A stretch of 64,000 nucleotides of DNA from Candidatus Woesearchaeota archaeon (GTDB taxonomy: Archaea; Nanobdellota; Nanobdellia; Woesearchaeales; DSVV01), in contig JABJHR010000014.1 in the NCBI GenBank assembly GCA_018661705.1, forward strand, positions 62,001 to 126,000, in the 5' to 3' direction. This document shows positions 25,370 to 34,217 of this stretch, one piece after another (the stretch's first letter is position 1; the number at the start of each line of letters is the position of its first letter). Both the position numbers and the translations under genes were made by a program. Below the pieces are notes generated by a model. That model saw only the letters and a list, made by a program, of their open reading frames with translations. It ran no database searches and was not told the origin of the DNA.

Positions 25370-26833
25370 TTGGAATTAGATAATGAGAAACTAAAAGAGA
25401 TAAAAGAAGCTGTTAAGAGTGGAAATATTAAACTTTACCAATTAGAAGAGTATATTTTTGAAACTTTATTTAATTCTGATGCTGAGCAATTTAAACAAGC
25501 AGTTGAAACAGCAGAAAACCTAAGAGCAGAAATAATAGAAGAAGAATTAGGAACAACTTTAGACAAAATAAAAGATTCTGATAAATATAAAGAAAAAGAT
25601 TTCATTAATACTTCTAAATTAAAAGAAGGAAATATTGTAAAAGGTACAGAATTAAAAATAGGAACTGCAAAAATCCCATTAAGTATTGCTGGCCCAGTTA
25701 AAATAAAAACAAATAATTTTGAAAATAGTTTTTATGTTCCAATTGCAACAAATGAAGCTGCATTAATTGCGGGATTAAACCGAGGTTTTAAAGCAACAAA
25801 CCAATCAGATGGAATTAAAACTTCAGTTACATATAATGGAATGACAAGAGCACCATTATTAGAAGCAAATGATATTTATAATGCACAAAAGTTTGCAAAT
25901 AGCATTAACGATGGAAAGTACAATCAATTATTTGAAAGGGTTGTAAAAGAAAATGCAGAATATTCTTCTTTTATGGATGCAAAAGCATTTCAAATACAAA
26001 ATAAAATTTGGTTACGATTAAAGTTTAATACTGGAGAAGCAATGGGAATGAATTCTGCAGTAAAATACACAACCTTAATCATGAAAGAACTTCTTGATCA
26101 AAATAAACATCCAGAAAATAAAGATATAAAATTAATTGCATTAAGTGGAAATCTTTGTTGTGATAAAAAATCCGCATCAATCAATATAACAGAAGGTCGA
26201 GGATATAAGGCAGAAGCAACAATTATAATTTCAAAAGAAAAGATAAAAGAAATATTTAACACAACTCCTGAAAAAATAATCAAACTAAATTTTTGGAAAA
26301 ATCATTTCGGCAGCAGTTTAGCAGGTTCTGTTACAGGACTAAATGCAAACGCTGCAAATACAATTGCTGCAATCTTTGCTGCAACTGGTCAAGATTTAGC
26401 GCAAGTTGTTGAGTCTTCTACTTGTTATACTTTTGCTGCCCCTGTTCCTGAAAAACAATGTGAAAATTTAGGTTATGAAAAAGGCGCATTAAAGTTTAGT
26501 GTTACTCTACCTTGCTTAGAAATAGGTACAATTGGTGGGGGAACTCAATTTGGAACTGCAAAAGAAGCAATTAACACAATTTTTGCATTAATCACAAAAG
26601 AACTAGCTAATACAAACAATGCAAATAAAGACGAGCTACTTATAGAAGATTTGAATAAATATATAAATCATGAGGGGACAAAAAACCCTAAATCAATAAT
26701 CTTCGCACAAGTTATTGCTGCCGCAGTTTTATCACAAGAATTAAATTTATTAGCTGTACTTGCAAATGAATATGCATTATGTAATTGTCATATGGCACTA
26801 GCAAGAGGAGAAGTTGAGAGTGAGAGAGAATAA
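25370..26833 (+). CDS. hmgA: HMG-CoA reductase
   Basis: 487 residues, class I. Catalytic positions are visible: Glu in PIATNEAALIAG, Lys in LCCDKKSASIN, Asp in ATGQDLAQVVESS, and His in CNCHMALARGE. It reduces HMG-CoA to mevalonate with NAD(P)H in the cytoplasm, the committed step of isoprenoid and archaeal lipid synthesis. An N-terminal extension of about 60 helical residues precedes the catalytic core. The start is a TTG with GAGGTG upstream; no better ATG lies before the conserved region. First gene of the upper mevalonate cluster, followed by F1 copy 3 and HMG-CoA synthase. Confidence 0.95.
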   Translation: MELDNEKLKEIKEAVKSGNIKLYQLEEYIFETLFNSDAEQFKQAVETAENLRAEIIEEELGTTLDKIKDSDKYKEKDFINTSKLKEGNIVKGTELKIGTAKIPLSIAGPVKIKTNNFENSFYVPIATNEAALIAGLNRGFKATNQSDGIKTSVTYNGMTRAPLLEANDIYNAQKFANSINDGKYNQLFERVVKENAEYSSFMDAKAFQIQNKIWLRLKFNTGEAMGMNSAVKYTTLIMKELLDQNKHPENKDIKLIALSGNLCCDKKSASINITEGRGYKAEATIIISKEKIKEIFNTTPEKIIKLNFWKNHFGSSLAGSVTGLNANAANTIAAIFAATGQDLAQVVESSTCYTFAAPVPEKQCENLGYEKGALKFSVTLPCLEIGTIGGGTQFGTAKEAINTIFALITKELANTNNANKDELLIEDLNKYINHEGTKNPKSIIFAQVIAAAVLSQELNLLAVLANEYALCNCHMALARGEVESERE

Positions 26834-26847
26834 ATTATAATTAATTA

Positions 26848-26952
26848 GAAAATAACAACAAGGCCAGGCGAGTTGAAAGCTTGCTTGAAACGAGTAGGAT
26901 TTTTTGAACAGAGTGAAAAAAGTCCGTCTGTGCCATTATTGTTGTTGTTTTC
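26848..26952 (-). repeat. F1 element copy 3 (three-way-junction repeat)
   Basis: In reverse orientation: GAAAACAACAACAATAATGGC, ACAGACGGAC, T-rich arm closed by AAAAAATCC, CTACTC, a longer hairpin GTTTCAAGC-AA-GCTTTCAAC (GTT/AAC and AAGC/GCTT with an internal loop), TCGCCTGGCC, then GTTGTTATTTTC. Lies antisense between two co-oriented mevalonate genes, so it would be in the hmgA or HMG-CoA synthase transcript only as its complement. Confidence 0.85.
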
Positions 26953-26991
26953 TACATCAAGATCATCAAAAAAATAAAGGTTTACCACAAA

Positions 26992-28047
26992 ATGATAAAA
27001 AAACTCAATATTGGAATTACTGGATTCGGTTGTTACATTCCGAGATTTAGAATTAGAACAGATGACATAGCTGTAGCTAATAACCAAAATGTTGAGTTAA
27101 TTAAAGGAGCTCTTCTTATCAACGAAAAAACAGTTCCTAACAAAGATGAAGATGCAATTACAATTTCTGTAGAAGCTTCTAAAACCGCATTATTAAGAGC
27201 AGGTGTTTCACCAAAAATGTTAACTGCGATTTACATGGGGAGTGAATCACATCCTTATGCTGTTAAATCAAGCAGTGCAATAATTGGTGAAGTTTTGGGT
27301 GTTGGAGAAAATTTTATGGCTGCAGATACAGAGTTTGCATGCAAAGCAGGAACAGCTGCACTACAAATGATAAGTGGAATGGTTGAAGGAGAATTAATTA
27401 ATTATGGTTTAGCAATTGGTGCAGACACATCACAAGGATCACCAGGAGATGCATTAGAATATAGTGCTGCTGCTGGAGGCGCTGCTCTTATTATTGGAAA
27501 AAATAAATCTGAAATTTGTGCAAATATTTTATACACATTATCAAGAACTTCTGACACTCCTGATTTTTGGAGACGAAACAAACAGCAATATCCTTCACAC
27601 ATGGGAAGATTTACTGGAGAAGAAGCATATTTTAAGCATGTAATTTCTACAACAGAAGCAATGTTAAATGAAACTGGTTTTAAAATTTTAGACTTTGATC
27701 ATGTTGTTTTACATCAACCAAATGGGAAATTCCCATTAAAGGCAGCAAAAGCATTAGGAGCATCAAGAGAACAATTAAAATACGGCATTGTTGTACATGA
27801 TATTGGTAATACTTATTCAGGAAGTTCATTATTAGGATTAGTTAATGTTCTAGAAAATGCACAACCTGGTCAAAAAATACTATTAACATCATATGGATCA
27901 GGAAGTGGATCAGACTGTTTTATTATTGAAACCACTGAAAATATCTTAGAAAAGCAGAAAATAGGCAAAAGATTAATAAATTACTTGAGTGATAAGCAGT
28001 ATGTTAACTATAATCAGTATCGACAGATGGTTAAAATGATACATTGA
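26992..28047 (+). CDS. Hydroxymethylglutaryl-CoA synthase, archaeal type
   Basis: 351 residues, the short archaeal form. Thiolase-fold motifs: GITGFGCYIPRFRI at the start, ADTEFACKAGTAALQM with the acyl-accepting cysteine, HQPNGKFPLKAA with the active-site histidine, and the glycine-rich GSGSGSDCFIIE end. It condenses acetoacetyl-CoA with acetyl-CoA. It is followed by thiolase and DUF35 genes, the trio known in methanogens to form one complex that channels acetoacetyl-CoA. Lies 39 bases after F1 copy 3. Confidence 0.93.
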   Translation: MIKKLNIGITGFGCYIPRFRIRTDDIAVANNQNVELIKGALLINEKTVPNKDEDAITISVEASKTALLRAGVSPKMLTAIYMGSESHPYAVKSSSAIIGEVLGVGENFMAADTEFACKAGTAALQMISGMVEGELINYGLAIGADTSQGSPGDALEYSAAAGGAALIIGKNKSEICANILYTLSRTSDTPDFWRRNKQQYPSHMGRFTGEEAYFKHVISTTEAMLNETGFKILDFDHVVLHQPNGKFPLKAAKALGASREQLKYGIVVHDIGNTYSGSSLLGLVNVLENAQPGQKILLTSYGSGSGSDCFIIETTENILEKQKIGKRLINYLSDKQYVNYNQYRQMVKMIH

Positions 28048-28100
28048 GGAAAGTTGGAAGTAAGAGGTAGGAAGTAAGAAGTAAAAGAACTTCATACCTT
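28046..28100. repeat. Purine-rich repeat words
   Basis: GGAAGTAAGAGGTAGGAAGTAAGAAGT followed by a short GAAGT/ACTTC hairpin. Same word set as at 3146. Lies between HMG-CoA synthase and thiolase genes. Confidence 0.5.
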
Positions 28101-28126
28101 TAATATTATGCCACTTATATTAAAAA

Positions 28127-29287
28127 ATGGAAAAAATTGGAATAATTGGAGTTGGAGCAACAAAGTTCGGTGAACTTTGGAAGCATGGATTAAGAGACCT
28201 TTTAGCAGAGTCCCAACTAAAAGCAATAGAAGATGCAGGTATTAGTGAAAGACAAATTGATATGATTTTTACAGGAAATATGTGTTCTAGTGATTTTTCT
28301 GGCCAAAGCCATCTTGGTAGTATGGCTGCTGAAATTTTAAACGTAAATGTTCCTTCAATAAAAGTAGAAGCTGCTTGTGCTTCAGGAAGTGTTGCATTAA
28401 GACAAGGTTTGCAAGCAATTAAATCAGGAGAAGCAGATATTGTTCTTGTTAATGGAGTAGAAAAAATGACAGATGTTCAAACAAGACAAGCAACTACTGG
28501 ATTAATGGGGGCAGGTGACGAAGAATGGGAAGGCTTTAATGGCTTAACTTTCTGCGGACTTTATGCCATGATTGCTAGAGCTTACATGCACAAATACAAA
28601 CTAACAAGAGAACAATTAGCTATGGTGAGTGTTAAAAACCATAAACACGCTACTTTAAATCCAATTGCTCATTTTCATAATGAAATTACAGTTGATCAAG
28701 TTCTAAACTCATCAATTATTGCAGATCCTTTAACATTATTAGATTGTTCACCAATTACAGATGGAGGTGCTTCTTTAATTTTAGCAAAAGAAGAGATTGC
28801 TAAGAAATTTGAATCTCCAATTTGGGCATTAGGAAGTGGACAAGCAAATGACACATTAAGTTTACATGCTCGTAAATCATTAACAGAAATTCCTGCTACC
28901 ACACATGCTGCACAACGAGCATTAATGCAAGCAAAAATAGGAATTGATAAAATAGATGTTACAGAAGTTCACGATTGTTTTTCAATTGCAGAAGTTATGG
29001 CAATCGAAGATTTAGGATTAGTGCCAAGAGGCGATGCAGGAAAAATAATGGAAGAAGGCTTAACTTATTTTGATGGCAAAATCCCAGTTAATAGTTGCGG
29101 AGGTCTAAAAGCATGTGGACATCCAATAGGAGCAACTGGAATAAAACAAGTTTGGGAAATTGTTAAACAACTTAGGGGAGAGGCTGGTAAGAGACAGATT
29201 CATAACGCAAACATTGGATTAACACACAACGTAGGTGGAACTGGAAGTACAGTTGTTGTAAATGTTTTTGGAAGAGAAAGAGGTTAA
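28127..29287 (+). CDS. Acetyl-CoA C-acetyltransferase (archaeal thiolase)
   Basis: 386 residues of the SCP2-thiolase-like group typical of archaea. Nucleophile cysteine in VEAACASGSVALRQG near residue 86, HDCFSIAEV for the central histidine, and KACGHPIGATG near the C-terminus with the second His; the late GGTGST loop is complete. It joins two acetyl-CoA to make acetoacetyl-CoA for the adjacent HMG-CoA synthase. The reaction is uphill, and the complex with HMG-CoA synthase and the DUF35 protein is what makes it productive in known archaea. Confidence 0.93.
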   Translation: MEKIGIIGVGATKFGELWKHGLRDLLAESQLKAIEDAGISERQIDMIFTGNMCSSDFSGQSHLGSMAAEILNVNVPSIKVEAACASGSVALRQGLQAIKSGEADIVLVNGVEKMTDVQTRQATTGLMGAGDEEWEGFNGLTFCGLYAMIARAYMHKYKLTREQLAMVSVKNHKHATLNPIAHFHNEITVDQVLNSSIIADPLTLLDCSPITDGGASLILAKEEIAKKFESPIWALGSGQANDTLSLHARKSLTEIPATTHAAQRALMQAKIGIDKIDVTEVHDCFSIAEVMAIEDLGLVPRGDAGKIMEEGLTYFDGKIPVNSCGGLKACGHPIGATGIKQVWEIVKQLRGEAGKRQIHNANIGLTHNVGGTGSTVVVNVFGRERG

Positions 29288-29355
29288 AAAGTTTGTAGTT
29301 GGTGGTTTGTAGTTAGTAGTAGCTAATAAATTACAACAAACAACTCACAACAGAC
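29286..29355. repeat. GT/AC-rich inverted repeat
   Basis: GTTTGTAGTTGGTGGTTTGTAG on the left and TTACAACAAACAACTCACAAC on the right, able to pair imperfectly around AGCTAATAA. Lies between thiolase and DUF35 genes. Confidence 0.55.
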
Positions 29356-29365
29356 ATCTAATAAA

Positions 29366-29776
29366 ATGCATAGACAAAGCCCAATACTAAGATGGAGAAG
29401 ATATCCTGAAAGATATCGTTTAGAAGGAAACAAATGTCTTGAATGTAGTCAGATTTATTTTCCAAAAAAAGAATTATGTGAATGTGGGTGTAAAAGTTTT
29501 GTTAATTATAAATTAAAAGGAGAAGGAAAAATATTAACATTCACAGAAATTAAATCTTCCCCTGAAGAATTCTCTGAAATGACACCTTACTGTGTTGGAA
29601 TTATTGAACTAGAAGACGGCCCAAAAATAACTGCACAAATAGCAGACGCAGATGTCACATGTCTTAAAGTAGGAGACAAAGTAGAATCTACTTTTAGAAA
29701 GTTCACAGCAGTTGGAGATAGTGGTGTTATCCATTATGGATTGAAGTTCAAGAAAGCAAAAAGTTCTATTAATTAA
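29366..29776 (+). CDS. DUF35 zinc-ribbon/OB-fold scaffold protein
   Basis: 136 residues. N-terminal rubredoxin-like ribbon with CLECSQIYFPKKELCECGC, then an OB-fold (GEGKILTFTEIKSSPEEF, PYCVGIIELEDGPKITAQI, VGDKVESTF). In methanogenic archaea the DUF35 protein bridges acetoacetyl-CoA thiolase and HMG-CoA synthase and shares their CoA-binding site; the order thiolase-DUF35 here supports the same role. Last gene of the upper mevalonate cluster, ending 10 bases from the convergent Lrp-like gene. Confidence 0.92.
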   Translation: MHRQSPILRWRRYPERYRLEGNKCLECSQIYFPKKELCECGCKSFVNYKLKGEGKILTFTEIKSSPEEFSEMTPYCVGIIELEDGPKITAQIADADVTCLKVGDKVESTFRKFTAVGDSGVIHYGLKFKKAKSSIN

Positions 29777-29786
29777 CTCTATTTTT

Positions 29787-30761
29787 CTATTCAAAAACAC
29801 ATTTAGGAGGACCAATAGAAATAAACTCTTTATGAAATAAGGATATTTCCATTATTCTATTATCTGGAAATGCTTCCTCAACTCCTAATAACACATTTTT
29901 TAATTTATAGGGATCTTCAACAAATATTCCAAACTCAATAAAAGGATCACCAACATACTCTGCAATAAAACTTACTTGAGAATGTTGCTTTAAGTAAGAT
30001 AGAAGTTTTTCTCTTTCATCAACCTTTTTATTTTTTGAGAAAATACTGTATTGAAACAATCCAATCTTAGAAACATCAACAAAAATTGAATAATTTCGGA
30101 TAATTTTAGAATTTTCTAATTGTTTTATTCGCTTTGCAACTGCAGGAGCTGTTAATTTTACTTTTTTAGCTAATTCAACACATTCAATTCTAGAATTTGT
30201 TGCTAATTCTTTCAATAAAATCTTATCTTTATTATCAATAAGGTAATTTGATATTTTTGTTTGTTTTCCAGAGAAGAATTTTGTGTTGAAATATTTTTCA
30301 TATAAGAAAGTATTCTTCCTATGTAAAGTAAATCTGTAATTAATAATATCATTTTTGAATTTATCATATAGAATTAAAAATTTCTCATCTAATTCTTGAT
30401 TTGTCTTCCCAATTATTGACAAGCCAAACCCCCAAACTCCTGAATGCTCTGCCACCCAAGAGACAGAATCAGATGCATCCAGAAATTGTTTAAAGTTTTT
30501 TTCTTTGTGTGATTTTATGTTGAGAAAAACAGCTGCTCCAATAAAACCTAATTTTTCTATGTCTATTTCTGTAACAAAATCCAATATAATTTTGTCTTTC
30601 TTTAGTTTGTTTATTCTGTAAGTAATTACTTCTCTTGATGCTTTTATTTTCTTAGCTAATTTTGTTAATGGAATTCTTGAATTTCTAATTAGTTCTGACA
30701 GTATTTTGGCATCTAATTTATCTAAACAGCAATTTTCATTCGTTTTTGATTTATTGCCCAT
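29787..30761 (-). CDS. Double-HTH Lrp/AsnC-like transcription regulator
   Basis: 324 residues with two complete Lrp-type units. The first helix-turn-helix is LDAKILSELIRNSRIPLTKLAKKIKASREVITYRI (about 17-52), the second is KILLKELATNSRIECVELAKKVKLTAPAVAKRIKQL (about 175-211). Each is followed by a region resembling the AsnC ligand/dimer domain (VAEHSGVWGFGLSIIG; FIAEYVGDPFIEFGIF). Normal Lrp proteins are 140-170 residues and dimerise, so this is a covalent tandem. It is divergent from the queuosine-salvage gene and convergent with the mevalonate cluster; either could be its target. Confidence 0.88.
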   Translation of the reverse strand: MGNKSKTNENCCLDKLDAKILSELIRNSRIPLTKLAKKIKASREVITYRINKLKKDKIILDFVTEIDIEKLGFIGAAVFLNIKSHKEKNFKQFLDASDSVSWVAEHSGVWGFGLSIIGKTNQELDEKFLILYDKFKNDIINYRFTLHRKNTFLYEKYFNTKFFSGKQTKISNYLIDNKDKILLKELATNSRIECVELAKKVKLTAPAVAKRIKQLENSKIIRNYSIFVDVSKIGLFQYSIFSKNKKVDEREKLLSYLKQHSQVSFIAEYVGDPFIEFGIFVEDPYKLKNVLLGVEEAFPDNRIMEISLFHKEFISIGPPKCVFE

Positions 30762-30867
30762 ATTTACATAAATAAAGTATACTAGTTTATAAAGTTTATT
30801 ATTGTAAAATATTTATAAGAAAGTCTTATATAATCTAAGTTAGTTCTTATTAAGAGGGGGTAAAAAA

Positions 30868-31818
30868 ATGAATCCAGTAACACAAACAATAGAAGCAATA
30901 GTAAAAACCATAGGTACAGAAGAGTTCGAGAACACAGGAGATGTAAAAATCAATAGAGAAAAACTTGATGAATTCTGTACAAATTTTGATTATAAAAAAG
31001 CAAAATATTGGATGGATGATTGCCCAATAGATTTATCCTGGATGGACGAACAAGATAAATTAGCTTTTCTCTTTGTTTTTAACTCAAGTAGTTTTAGTTA
31101 TTGGAATGATCCAGAATGGAAAGCAGAAGGTTATGAATATGAAATGTATAGAGGAACATGGAATATGCTTTTTGCTTTAAACAAAGCTATTAAAAATAAT
31201 AGGCAATTGCTTGATCCAAATTATTTATCTACAATCAATGAGGAAGAATTAGGAATTATACTTAAAGGAAATATTAAAATACCATTATTAAAAGAAAGAG
31301 CAGCAATCTTAAGAGAATTAGGAAAAGGTGTTGTTGAAAGTTTTAACAGCGATTTCAATGAAGTATTAATGACTGCAAATTATGATGCAATTGAATTTGT
31401 CAAACTAATGGTTTCTGAATTTCCAACTTTTAATGATTCATCTGTCTATAAAGGACACAAAGTTTGTTTTTACAAAAGAGCACAATTATTAGCTTCAGAT
31501 ATATCAAATGGCTTTACTGATCTTAGCAATTCAGATAAATTAACTGCATTAGCTGATTACATAGAACCAATGGCATTACGGCAACTAAGAATTTTTGAAT
31601 ATTCACCAAGATTAGCACACATTGTAAATAATAAAATAGAAATCCCTAGCAAAAGTGAAATGGAGAATGAAATCAGAATAAAAAATGTTTACACTGCAAA
31701 ATTAATCTCTAAAAGAACAGGATTAACACAAATGCAAATAAATGATGCACTATGGAATATGAAATCCATTATTTCAGACATTTACAAACATCATAGGACA
31801 AGAGGATGTAATTATTAA
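30868..31818 (+). CDS. qng1: Queuosine salvage nucleosidase Qng1 homologue (DUF2419)
   Basis: 316 residues that align with the DUF2419/Qng1 family along almost the whole length: FLFVFNSSSFSYWNDPEW, the GTWNMLFALNKAIKNN stretch, IPLLKERAAILRELGKG, FPTFNDSSVYKGHKVCFYKRAQLLASDI (with the conserved aspartate), LTALADYIEPMALRQL and NEIRIKNVYTAKLI. Qng1 releases queuine from queuosine 5'-monophosphate in eukaryotes and some bacteria. Archaea normally make archaeosine from preQ0, so the substrate here could be queuosine- or archaeosine-derived nucleotides from scavenged RNA. AGAGGGGGT before the ATG supports the start. Confidence 0.87.
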   Translation: MNPVTQTIEAIVKTIGTEEFENTGDVKINREKLDEFCTNFDYKKAKYWMDDCPIDLSWMDEQDKLAFLFVFNSSSFSYWNDPEWKAEGYEYEMYRGTWNMLFALNKAIKNNRQLLDPNYLSTINEEELGIILKGNIKIPLLKERAAILRELGKGVVESFNSDFNEVLMTANYDAIEFVKLMVSEFPTFNDSSVYKGHKVCFYKRAQLLASDISNGFTDLSNSDKLTALADYIEPMALRQLRIFEYSPRLAHIVNNKIEIPSKSEMENEIRIKNVYTAKLISKRTGLTQMQINDALWNMKSIISDIYKHHRTRGCNY

Positions 31819-31855
31819 TTTATTAAAAAAATTAAAAACACAAATTAAAAAAACT

Positions 31856-32878
31856 TCAAACTTCTTTATCTAAAACTTCCCTATTAAGTTCAAGGTTTTC
31901 CCCTGTATACAATACAGACCCAACTTTTTTAAAACCCGAGAAAGGCTTCCCAATACTTTCTAAGTATTTCATTGCTTCATTAGCTATTTCCCCATTATCA
32001 CATGGAAATACTGAACCTGTATGTTGGTCCGTCATTAATTGATAAATTTGCAATGCTCTTGTAAAACTTTTTCTTTGATTAAATCCAGATTCAAAAGTAT
32101 GATTACCTAAAACATTATTAATCAACAAATGTGTAGATTCATGATATGCTTTTAAAAAAGGAGTAGCATCTTCTTGAAGCGGCATAACTGCTAAATCTAT
32201 ATTTCCTTGATAAACATGCACTGCAGGATGTTTATAACCAGTATCAACAACTTCTTTTATTGATTTTCCTGAATAAAAAGCAGATAAAAGCACATTATGT
32301 AAAGAGTAATCATGCCCACCATTTCCTGGAATTTTAATTGGAAGATTCATGTTTCCAGTAGGGGTTCCATCTTCTATATTTTTAAAATCAAACTCTGTAG
32401 ATAATACAGCAGAAAGCTTTTCACCTTTAGTATAACCATTCAAAAACATAGCAGAATGTGATACTAACATACTAACTTTATATTCCACATCTTTAAATGA
32501 CGTTGTAAAACCAATCCTATTGGTTGGCTCAACTGTTTGTTCTAATCCATTAAGAATAGGTTGAAAATGTTCTTGTAACATTTCCCACATTTCACCAGAC
32601 AAACTAGAAATATATTGGAATCTTTCTTTTTCTTCATTACTAGGGCCACTATAACATCTTTCAAAATGTTCTGGATTCAGAAACTTCAAGAACATCATCA
32701 TATCGAATCGGGAATTATCCTGCATTGTTCTAGAAAGATCAGCAAGAGATTCATAGGCTCTTTTAAATTCACCATCACCAACATCAAAATAAAATGCCCT
32801 AGGAGGATTCTTACCAAATCCACCATCTGCATTAAGATTTTTTCCACTAACACCTAAATCAGATATTCCATGTACCAT
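31856..32878 (-). CDS. Hypothetical protein with HExxH zinc-peptidase-like motif
   Basis: 340 residues, no signal peptide. Most striking is HESTHLLINNVLG near residue 233, an HExxH motif as in zincin metallopeptidases; a glutamate that could be the third ligand follows in NEAMKYLE or FESGF, but this is not certain. The rest (N-terminal 220 residues) is not recognised and reads as a folded soluble protein. GGGGTAA lies before the ATG. It may be a cytoplasmic metallopeptidase or a coincidental motif. Confidence 0.6.
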   Translation of the reverse strand: MVHGISDLGVSGKNLNADGGFGKNPPRAFYFDVGDGEFKRAYESLADLSRTMQDNSRFDMMMFLKFLNPEHFERCYSGPSNEEKERFQYISSLSGEMWEMLQEHFQPILNGLEQTVEPTNRIGFTTSFKDVEYKVSMLVSHSAMFLNGYTKGEKLSAVLSTEFDFKNIEDGTPTGNMNLPIKIPGNGGHDYSLHNVLLSAFYSGKSIKEVVDTGYKHPAVHVYQGNIDLAVMPLQEDATPFLKAYHESTHLLINNVLGNHTFESGFNQRKSFTRALQIYQLMTDQHTGSVFPCDNGEIANEAMKYLESIGKPFSGFKKVGSVLYTGENLELNREVLDKEV

Positions 32879-33008
32879 AATTATTACCCCATTACAGATA
32901 TAAGATAAGAAATAAAGTATTTAAGTTTTATGGTAATATAGAACAAGCAATGAAATGAAATTCAACTAAATAGAATAAAACAGAATTAAAATTTAATTCA
33001 TTAAATCA

Positions 33009-34091
33009 CTAACAATACTTCTCAACTAACTCCCTAGCTATCTTCCTCAATTTAGGAATTCCAATTAAATCAGGATTAGCAGGGATAATTGCTCCTTTTA
33101 GATGGTCTGTTCTTCCTGCAGTTGCTGCATATTGTAAGGCACCTTTCATTACTTCAGTCATGTAAGCTGGAACTCTTTCTGAATGAGATAAATCCTGCAT
33201 TACTTTTAATGTTCCGTGTTCATGGCTTGCATCTCTATCTAAATCAACAACAAAAGTTGCAGCTGCATATCTTCTTCCTAATTCAATTGCAGAAAATGCT
33301 TCAATAAGTGTCATTCCAACAATGTCTCCATATTTTTCTCTTACTACACCCTCTGCTTCTGTACTAAATCTATCCCCAGGAATAATAACAGCAACACCCT
33401 TTTCATGAACAGCATTAAAATAATTATTAGCTTTTGCTTTATACGAGAATAAAGCACTTAATCCTTTATCAATCAAGGGCCTTGGATTAACATGAACAAT
33501 TAATCCCATACCAAATACACTGTCAAACTTTCCAGATTCATCTTTAACATCATGAGGAACAACTAAATCATAAACTTGTACTTCAAAAGGAATCTCCATC
33601 CCTAATTTTGCAGCCACTGAATCAACTTTTTTTACAACAGATTTGGGCATGTACTTTCTAAAAGCTGTTCCTAATTTATCCATAAGGCCTGAATTTAAAC
33701 TTCCAACAGCACTTGTTGCTAAGAAAACGGCATTATCAACTTTATCATCTGGAAGAAAATCTCTAACTAACATTTCTCCCGCTAAAATATTTGCTTTATA
33801 TTGTGTAACAGATGGCCCGTATCTTTGTTCATGGCCATGCCTTGGAATAAAAAAAACATTCCCTATTTGTTGATATTCTACAACCCCAGGTCCTAAACCC
33901 TCTGGAAAATTAATTTGTAATTCTGCTGCTTTATCAACAACTCTTGTTTCTTTATATCCAGTATCAATTGTTTTCCATTCAACATCATCAAAAATTGGAC
34001 ATTCATCCACTCCAGAACCACCAAATATTACTATAGCCCTATCATCCATTCCCATTAATTCTTCAAGATTGGGTGCAGGACAGTTTTTCAT
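33009..34091 (-). CDS. MTAP/PNP-family nucleoside phosphorylase
   Basis: About 360 residues. Motifs of the hexameric/trimeric purine nucleoside and methylthioadenosine phosphorylase family: IFGGSGVDEC near the start, RHGHEQRYGPSVTQYKANILA, TSAVGSLNSG, GDRFSTEAEGVV, and VGMTLIEAFSAIELG. The family splits nucleosides such as methylthioadenosine with phosphate. At 360 residues it is longer than the usual 260-290, with extra sequence in the middle (about 165-200) and at the end. I begin at the ATG at 34091 because a TATAA box lies about 27-34 bases upstream; the listed GTG at 34115 would lie inside that spacing. Confidence 0.8.
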   Translation of the reverse strand: MKNCPAPNLEELMGMDDRAIVIFGGSGVDECPIFDDVEWKTIDTGYKETRVVDKAAELQINFPEGLGPGVVEYQQIGNVFFIPRHGHEQRYGPSVTQYKANILAGEMLVRDFLPDDKVDNAVFLATSAVGSLNSGLMDKLGTAFRKYMPKSVVKKVDSVAAKLGMEIPFEVQVYDLVVPHDVKDESGKFDSVFGMGLIVHVNPRPLIDKGLSALFSYKAKANNYFNAVHEKGVAVIIPGDRFSTEAEGVVREKYGDIVGMTLIEAFSAIELGRRYAAATFVVDLDRDASHEHGTLKVMQDLSHSERVPAYMTEVMKGALQYAATAGRTDHLKGAIIPANPDLIGIPKLRKIARELVEKYC

Positions 34092-34217
34092 ATTAAAATC
34101 TAAAAAACTTACCACTTATAAAGATTTATAGACTTCATTGAATATGTTTGAAAATTGTCAAGAACCATCGGTCAATAGACAAGGAGTATATTCACGACAT
34201 ATTAAAAGATAGAATTA

